NCBI GenBank assembly: GCA_050740315.1
Contig: JBOIDC010000008.1
Location: 1 to 64,000 of the forward strand
DNA length: 64,000 nt
Direction of reading: 5' to 3'
Origin: JACCYU01 sp050740315
Lineage (GTDB): Bacteria > Pseudomonadota > Gammaproteobacteria > JACCYU01
The notes under the pieces were generated by a model. The model was not told the origin of the DNA. It worked only from the letters and a program-made list of their open reading frames with translations, and searched no databases. Positions 59,734-64,000 of the stretch are shown piece by piece (position 1 is the stretch's first letter; every line of letters begins with the position of its first letter). The translations under genes were made by a program, and so were the position numbers.

Positions 59734-60243
59734 ATGCAGCCCCAGGCCACATCCGCGCCCGACCAGTCGCTGCAGACCCTGCTGCTGCCTCTGGACGGCT
59801 TTCATCTCATTGTTCCGCAGTCGACGATCGTCGAGATCACGCCTTTCCCGAAGTTGACACGAAACGCTGAAGCCAGCGCGTGGTTGCTGGGGCTGTTCGA
59901 ATGGCGCGCCGAGCAGGTGCCGCTGATCTCGTTCGAAGGCTTGAGCGGCACCGCCACCGCTGTTGCGAAAAACGGTCCATGCGTCGCCGTGTTGTACACG
60001 CTCAAGGACAGGGCCGGGTTCGAATACTATGCGATTGCGCTGGCCGCGATCCCGCGGCCGGCGCAGCTTAATTCATCGAGTCTGCCGGGCGCCGTGGAAA
60101 CGGGCGGCGCAAACGAGACGATCGCCGCCGATGTATCGATCGGTGGCAACAGAACCGTCATTCCGGACCTGGAGCGTATCGAACAGTTGATTCAGGCTGA
60201 ACTGCGGCGCTTTGGGAACGACGCCGCCGAACGAGCTGAATAA
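59734..60243 (+). CDS. CheW-like protein (ChpC-like)
   Basis: A 169-residue CheW-domain protein immediately after chpA, where P. aeruginosa has chpB then chpC. The core LLLPLDGFHLIVPQSTIVEITPFPK and ASAWLLGLFEWRAEQVPLISFE match the first lobe of CheW; the second lobe (VAVLYTLKDRAGFEYYAIALAAIPRPAQL) is present and the C-terminus (DLERIEQLIQAEL) is helical. ATG 59734 is used; TTG 59722 overlaps the chpA stop and could be used by coupling. Probably a second adaptor for another receptor. No chpB methylesterase lies between. Confidence 0.88.
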   Translation: MQPQATSAPDQSLQTLLLPLDGFHLIVPQSTIVEITPFPKLTRNAEASAWLLGLFEWRAEQVPLISFEGLSGTATAVAKNGPCVAVLYTLKDRAGFEYYAIALAAIPRPAQLNSSSLPGAVETGGANETIAADVSIGGNRTVIPDLERIEQLIQAELRRFGNDAAERAE

Positions 60244-60313
60244 ATCGATCCACACCCGCGGCATATCGCGCGCCGGGTTCCACGTCAATTCTGTACGCAT
60301 TGGGCCTGCCCGC

Positions 60314-61033
60314 TTAGCCAAGATCGCCCCACAGGACTTGCGCCGCGACCAGCGCGGCGACACCCGCGGTCTCGGTACGCAGTATCCGCGGCCCCATGCG
60401 CACGCGCCTGAATCCCAGCCGCTGTGCGAACCCGAGTTCATCGTCGGCAAGCCCGCCCTCGGGCCCGATCAATAAGATTGCCCGCGGCCGCAGCGGCGCG
60501 ATGGCCCCGAGTCCATCACTGGCGTTCGGGTCCAGCGCCAGCCCGATATCTGTCCGATCGAGCGCGGGACAATCTGTCAAGGGTTGCGGATCGCACAGGT
60601 CCGGCACGCGCGTGCGCCCGCTTTGCTCGCAGGCACTGATAATCAGGCCCTGCCAGTGCGACAGTTTGCGGCGCCAGTCCGCGCGGCTGGCCAAGGTATG
60701 GCGCGTAATGATCGGCCGGATGCGCGCCACGCCCAGTTCGACGGCTTTTTGCAGGGCGTAATCCATGCGCGCGCCTCTGGATATGCCCTGCCAAAGTTCC
60801 AGCGCCAGCGCTGCCTCACGATCGACGCAGACGAGTTCATCGACAAAAGCGCTGCTCGCACCGCGCGTCACGTGATCCAGCGTCGCCGTATATTCGTTAC
60901 CCTGACCGTTGAATACGACCAGACGGGCACCCGCCTTCTGGCGCAGGACATGAACAAGATGGTGGTGGGCGCCTGCTCCGAGGCGGACGGTCTGGCCGAC
61001 ACGAAGCGGCGCATCGATGAAGATCCGGGGCAT
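60314..61033 (-). CDS. rsmE: 16S rRNA m3U1498 methyltransferase RsmE
   Basis: SPOUT-class methyltransferase that modifies U1498 of 16S rRNA. The 239-residue product starts at ATG 61033 (MPRIFIDAPLRVGQTVRLG), continues with a PUA-like N-terminal domain (HHLVHVLRQKAGARLVVFNG) and has the knotted SAM-binding segments LLIGPEGGLADDEL and MGPRILRTETAGVAALVAAQ. The frame is open further upstream but the extra 63 codons are not family-like. Same strand as metF, 47 bp downstream of it. Confidence 0.95.
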   Translation of the reverse strand: MPRIFIDAPLRVGQTVRLGAGAHHHLVHVLRQKAGARLVVFNGQGNEYTATLDHVTRGASSAFVDELVCVDREAALALELWQGISRGARMDYALQKAVELGVARIRPIITRHTLASRADWRRKLSHWQGLIISACEQSGRTRVPDLCDPQPLTDCPALDRTDIGLALDPNASDGLGAIAPLRPRAILLIGPEGGLADDELGFAQRLGFRRVRMGPRILRTETAGVAALVAAQVLWGDLG

Positions 61034-61080
61034 ACGCACAGGACTTGTCGCCCCGACGATGCGGGGCGTAAGAGCGCGAT

Positions 61081-61971
61081 CTACGAGCCGGTTTTGCGTA
61101 CGTTTTCCGAACCCGGCCTGTCGCCGAGGCCGAGATTGTTCCAGACGGCGACGGTCGCCTTGGCCAGGTTCATGGTGTAGACATGCAGCCCGGGCGCGCC
61201 GCGCGCCAGCAGTTCCGCGCACAGCGCGGTGGTGACGTCGATGCCGAACTTGCGGATGGCCGCGCGGTCGTCGCCGAAGTCTTCCAGCCGCTTGCGAATC
61301 CAGCGCGGTATCTCCGCGCCGCAGGCTTCCGAAAAACGCGCGAGCTGGCTGTAATTGGTGATCGGCATGATTCCCGGCACGATCGGCAGGTCGATACCCA
61401 TCGCCTCACAGTCATCGACGAAGCGCAGGTAGGCGTCGATGTTGTAGAAATACTGCGTGATCGCGCCGTCGGCGCCCGCGTCCACCTTGCGCTTGAAATG
61501 TTCCAGATTGGCGCGCGCCGATGGCGCCTGCGGATGGAATTCGGGATAGGCGGCGACCTCGATGATGAAATGATCGCCGGTTTCCTTGCGGATGAATTCC
61601 ACCAGCTCGTTGGCATAACGGAACTCGCCGACGCCCTGCATGCCCGACGGGATGTCGCCGCGCAACGCGACGGTATGCCGGATGCCGTGCTGCTTGTAGG
61701 TGTGCAGCACGTCGCGAAGCTGTTCGCGCGTGGAACCGATGCAGGAGATATGCGGCGCCGCCTCGATGCCGGATTGCTCTTTGATTTCCAGCACCGCGTT
61801 CAGGGTGCGGTCGCGGGTCGAGCCGCCGGCGCCAAAAGTGACCGAAAAGAAGCGGGGCTTGAGCATGGCGAGCTTGTCGCGCGTGGCGCGCAGCCTCGCC
61901 GCGCCTTCCTCATCCTTGGGCGGGAAGAATTCGAAACTGAACGCGCGCTGATATGCTTGCTGAGTTTTCAT
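61081..61971 (-). CDS. metF: Methylenetetrahydrofolate reductase
   Basis: FAD enzyme producing 5-methyl-THF for methionine synthesis. The 296-residue protein starts at ATG 61971. Motifs include SFEFFPPKDEEG with the catalytic Glu, SVTFGAGGSTRD, HISCIGSTREQL, ALRGDIPSGM, and DGAITQYFYNIDAYLRFVDDC, which lines the folate site. The C-terminus (PGLHVYTMNLAKATVAVWNNLGL) is normal. It follows ahcY after a 100-bp gap containing a strong hairpin, so its expression may be partly uncoupled from ahcY. Confidence 0.96.
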   Translation of the reverse strand: MKTQQAYQRAFSFEFFPPKDEEGAARLRATRDKLAMLKPRFFSVTFGAGGSTRDRTLNAVLEIKEQSGIEAAPHISCIGSTREQLRDVLHTYKQHGIRHTVALRGDIPSGMQGVGEFRYANELVEFIRKETGDHFIIEVAAYPEFHPQAPSARANLEHFKRKVDAGADGAITQYFYNIDAYLRFVDDCEAMGIDLPIVPGIMPITNYSQLARFSEACGAEIPRWIRKRLEDFGDDRAAIRKFGIDVTTALCAELLARGAPGLHVYTMNLAKATVAVWNNLGLGDRPGSENVRKTGS

Positions 61972-62030
61972 GACCGTGTGAACCTGTCGCAGGCACGATC
62001 TCCAGATCGCGATGGGTAGCCGGCCGCGCC

Positions 62031-62057
62031 GATCCCGGCCAGGAGATGGCCGGGATC
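62031..62057. terminator. Perfect 10-bp hairpin between ahcY and metF
   Basis: GATCCCGGCC and GGCCGGGATC pair perfectly around a 7-base loop, starting about 15 bases beyond the ahcY stop on the - strand. There is no T run after it on either strand, so it is not a standard intrinsic terminator. It could still stabilise the ahcY mRNA 3' end or reduce read-through into metF. Confidence 0.5.
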
Positions 62058-62071
62058 TGTTACGACACGGT

Positions 62072-63487
62072 TTAGTAGCGGTAATGATCCGATTTGTAGG
62101 GCCCTTCTTTGGGCACGCCGATGTACCTGGCCTGTTCATCGCTGAGTTTGGTGAGGTTGGCGCCGATGCGCCCCAGGTGCAGGCGTGCGACCTCTTCATC
62201 GAGCCGCTTGGGCAGGATGTAGACCTTGTGCTCGTATTTGCCTTCGTTGTTCCACAGCTCGATCTGCGCCAGCACCTGATTGGAGAACGAGTTGGACATC
62301 ACGAAGCTCGGATGCCCGGTGGCGCAACCCAGATTCACCAGGCGGCCCTTGGCCAACAGAATGATGCGCTTGCCGTCGGGGAAGATCACGTGATCGACCT
62401 GCGGCTTGATGTTTTCCCACTCGTATCGCTCCAGGCTGGCGACGTCGATCTCGTTGTCGAAGTGACCGATGTTACACACGATGGCCTGATTCTTCATGGC
62501 GACCATATGGTCATGGCTGATGACGTGGTAATTGCCGGTGGCCGAGACGAACAGATCGGCCCTGGGCGCGGCCTCTTCCATGGTGACCACGCGATAACCT
62601 TCCATCGCGGCCTGCAAAGCGCAGATCGGATCGATCTCGGTGACCCATACCGTGGCGCCCAGCGCGCGCAGGCTCTGCGCGCAACCCTTGCCGACATCGC
62701 CGTAACCGGCCACCAGCGCGATCTTGCCGGCGATCATCACGTCGGTGGCGCGCTTGATGCCGTCCACCAGCGACTCGCGGCAACCGTACAAGTTATCGAA
62801 CTTGGACTTGGTGACTGAATCGTTGACATTGATCGCGGGAAACGGCATGCGGCCCGCTTTCTGCATCTCGTACAGGCGCAGCACGCCGGTAGTGGTTTCC
62901 TCGGTGACCCCGCGGATGCTCTTGCCGAGCTTGGCGTACCAGCCGGGCTTGCTGTCCAGCCGCTTTTTGATCGCGGCGTACAGCGCGCGCTCTTCTTCGC
63001 TCCTGGGATTATCCAGCACGGACGGGTCTTGCTCCGCCTTGCTTCCCAAGGTCACCAGCAGGGTCGCGTCGCCGCCGTCGTCCAGGATCATGTTAGGGGC
63101 ACCGCCGTCGCTCCACTCGAAGATGCGGTGCGTGAACTCCCAGTATTCATCCAGACTTTCGCCCTTGAACGCGAACACCGGCACGCCGGCCTGGGCGATG
63201 GCAGCGGCGGCATGATCCTGGGTCGAATAGATGTTGCACGACGCCCAGCGGACGTCGGCGCCGAGCGTGCGCAGCGTCTCGATCAACACCGCCGTCTGGA
63301 TGGTCATGTGCAGGGAACCGGCGATGCGCGCACCGGCAAGCGGCTGCTGCTCTTGGTACTTCTTGCGCAGCGCCATCAGACCGGGCATCTCGGTCTCCGC
63401 GATCGCGATCTCCTTGCGGCCCCAGGCGGCGAGCCCGATGTCGGCCACCTCGAAATCGTGGCTTAACTGTTCTGCGGTTTGACTCAT
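62072..63487 (-). CDS. ahcY: Adenosylhomocysteinase
   Basis: NAD-dependent hydrolase splitting S-adenosylhomocysteine into adenosine and homocysteine, closing the SAM cycle with metK and metF. The 471-residue protein has AGSLHMTIQTAVLIETL, the CNIYSTQDHAAAAI segment, the catalytic NDSVTKSKFDNLYGCRESL region, the NAD Rossmann loop AGYGDVGKGCAQSLRALG and the conserved C-terminus PYKSDHYRY. It begins 6 bases after the metK stop with GGAG inside the metK end, so no riboswitch fits between them. Confidence 0.97.
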   Translation of the reverse strand: MSQTAEQLSHDFEVADIGLAAWGRKEIAIAETEMPGLMALRKKYQEQQPLAGARIAGSLHMTIQTAVLIETLRTLGADVRWASCNIYSTQDHAAAAIAQAGVPVFAFKGESLDEYWEFTHRIFEWSDGGAPNMILDDGGDATLLVTLGSKAEQDPSVLDNPRSEEERALYAAIKKRLDSKPGWYAKLGKSIRGVTEETTTGVLRLYEMQKAGRMPFPAINVNDSVTKSKFDNLYGCRESLVDGIKRATDVMIAGKIALVAGYGDVGKGCAQSLRALGATVWVTEIDPICALQAAMEGYRVVTMEEAAPRADLFVSATGNYHVISHDHMVAMKNQAIVCNIGHFDNEIDVASLERYEWENIKPQVDHVIFPDGKRIILLAKGRLVNLGCATGHPSFVMSNSFSNQVLAQIELWNNEGKYEHKVYILPKRLDEEVARLHLGRIGANLTKLSDEQARYIGVPKEGPYKSDHYRY

Positions 63488-63493
63488 AAGTAT

Positions 63494-64000
63494 TTATACT
63501 CCTGCCAGTTCTGCGGTTCGTTTGAGGCCGGCGGCTTCACGTAAGGCGGCGGCCTTGTCGGTTTTTTCCCAGGTGAAGGATTTTTCTTCGCGCCCGAAGT
63601 GCCCGTAGGCCGCAGTCGCCTGATAGATAGGCTGCAATAAATCAAGCATCTGGATAATGCCGTACGGGCGCAGGTCGAAGTGCGCGCGCACCAGTTTCTC
63701 GATGGTGCGGTCATCGACCCGCCCGGTGCCGAAGGTGTCGACGCTGACCGAGGTCGGTTCGGCCACGCCGATCGCGTACGAGACCTGGATCTCGCAGCGC
63801 GCGGCCAAGCCCGCCGCGACGATGTTCTTGGCCACATAGCGGCCGGCATAAGCGGCCGAACGGTCCACTTTGGAAGGGTCCTTGCCGGAGAACGCGCCGC
63901 CGCCGTGTCGGGCCATGCCGCCATAGGTATCGACGATAATCTTGCGTCCGGTGAGACCGCAATCGCCCATGGGCCCGCCGATCTCGAACTTACCGGTGGG
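63494..64000 (-). CDS. metK: S-adenosylmethionine synthetase, C-terminal part (5' end beyond window)
   Basis: Forms S-adenosylmethionine from methionine and ATP. Only the last 168 residues are in the window: the frame is open to base 64000, entering at PTGKFEIGGPMGDCGLTGRK. The signature GGGAFSGKDPSKVDRSAAYAGRYVAKN is intact, and the C-terminus (YGHFGREEKSFTWEKTDKA) is normal. It is the upstream gene of the metK-ahcY-(metF) block on the - strand. Confidence 0.96.
   Translation of the reverse strand, partial: PTGKFEIGGPMGDCGLTGRKIIVDTYGGMARHGGGAFSGKDPSKVDRSAAYAGRYVAKNIVAAGLAARCEIQVSYAIGVAEPTSVSVDTFGTGRVDDRTIEKLVRAHFDLRPYGIIQMLDLLQPIYQATAAYGHFGREEKSFTWEKTDKAAALREAAGLKRTAELAGV

Noticed and set aside
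63488..63493. SAH riboswitch upstream of ahcY
   Set aside because: Only 6 bases separate the metK stop and the ahcY start, so no aptamer can fit.

Overview
The window is high-GC proteobacterial DNA, very probably from a gammaproteobacterium. The strongest argument is gene order. From about 35.8 to 60.2 kb it carries metW-metX, yggT, proC, yggS, pilT, pilU, pyrC', pyrB, pyrR, ruvX, yqgE, a tonB-like gene, gshB, pilG, pilH, pilI, pilJ, chpA and a chpC-like gene. As I recall it, this is the order of the Pseudomonas aeruginosa PA0390-PA0415 region, with several genes missing and one added. Sulfatases and galactose glycosidases suggest a free-living, perhaps marine or algal-polysaccharide-using lifestyle (inference). 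I see no rRNA, tRNA, CRISPR array or complete insertion sequence.

Region 1 (1-15.1 kb, + strand) is a galactoside-use locus. It holds a sodium/sugar symporter cut by the window edge, two small unknown proteins, galT, galK, a secreted GH43 enzyme, an exported aldose 1-epimerase, two tandem Tat-type sulfatases and a secreted GH2 beta-galactosidase-like enzyme. Together they suggest cutting and desulfating a sulfated galactose-containing glycan outside the cytoplasm, importing galactose and feeding it into the Leloir pathway; galE and a sulfatase-maturing enzyme are not in view.

Region 2 (11.2-23.1 kb) mixes in mobile or defence-type genes. There is an Mrr restriction endonuclease before the GH2 gene. 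After it comes a 1703-residue SF1 helicase carrying a Vsr/DUF559-like nuclease domain and a GreA/GreB-like C-terminal domain, followed by an unknown alpha-helical partner. Then come a secreted NPYG-repeat peptide, a protein with two ribbon-helix-helix-like segments and a DUF72 protein.

Region 3 (23.2-34.2 kb) has a DUF1028 protein, then a compact divergent cluster (DUF374 acyltransferase and Sfp-type phosphopantetheinyl transferase on -, cytochrome P450 and acyl-AMP ligase with a fused carrier domain on +). This looks like a small uncharacterised fatty-acid-tailoring pathway. A MITE-like palindromic element follows, then a nudE-cysQ housekeeping operon and a Fur-box-preceded FTR1 iron permease fused to a cytochrome c domain.

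Region 4 (34.4-60.2 kb) is the conserved backbone: stress proteins, an HU-like protein, methionine, proline and pyrimidine genes, three PilT/PilU-type ATPases and a Pil-Chp chemosensory operon that lacks pilK and chpB. Region 5 (60.3-64 kb, - strand) is rsmE, metF, ahcY and a partial metK, the S-adenosylmethionine cycle.

The best candidates for something undescribed are the helicase-nuclease-Gre protein with its neighbour and the P450/acyl-AMP ligase/PPTase/acyltransferase cluster.
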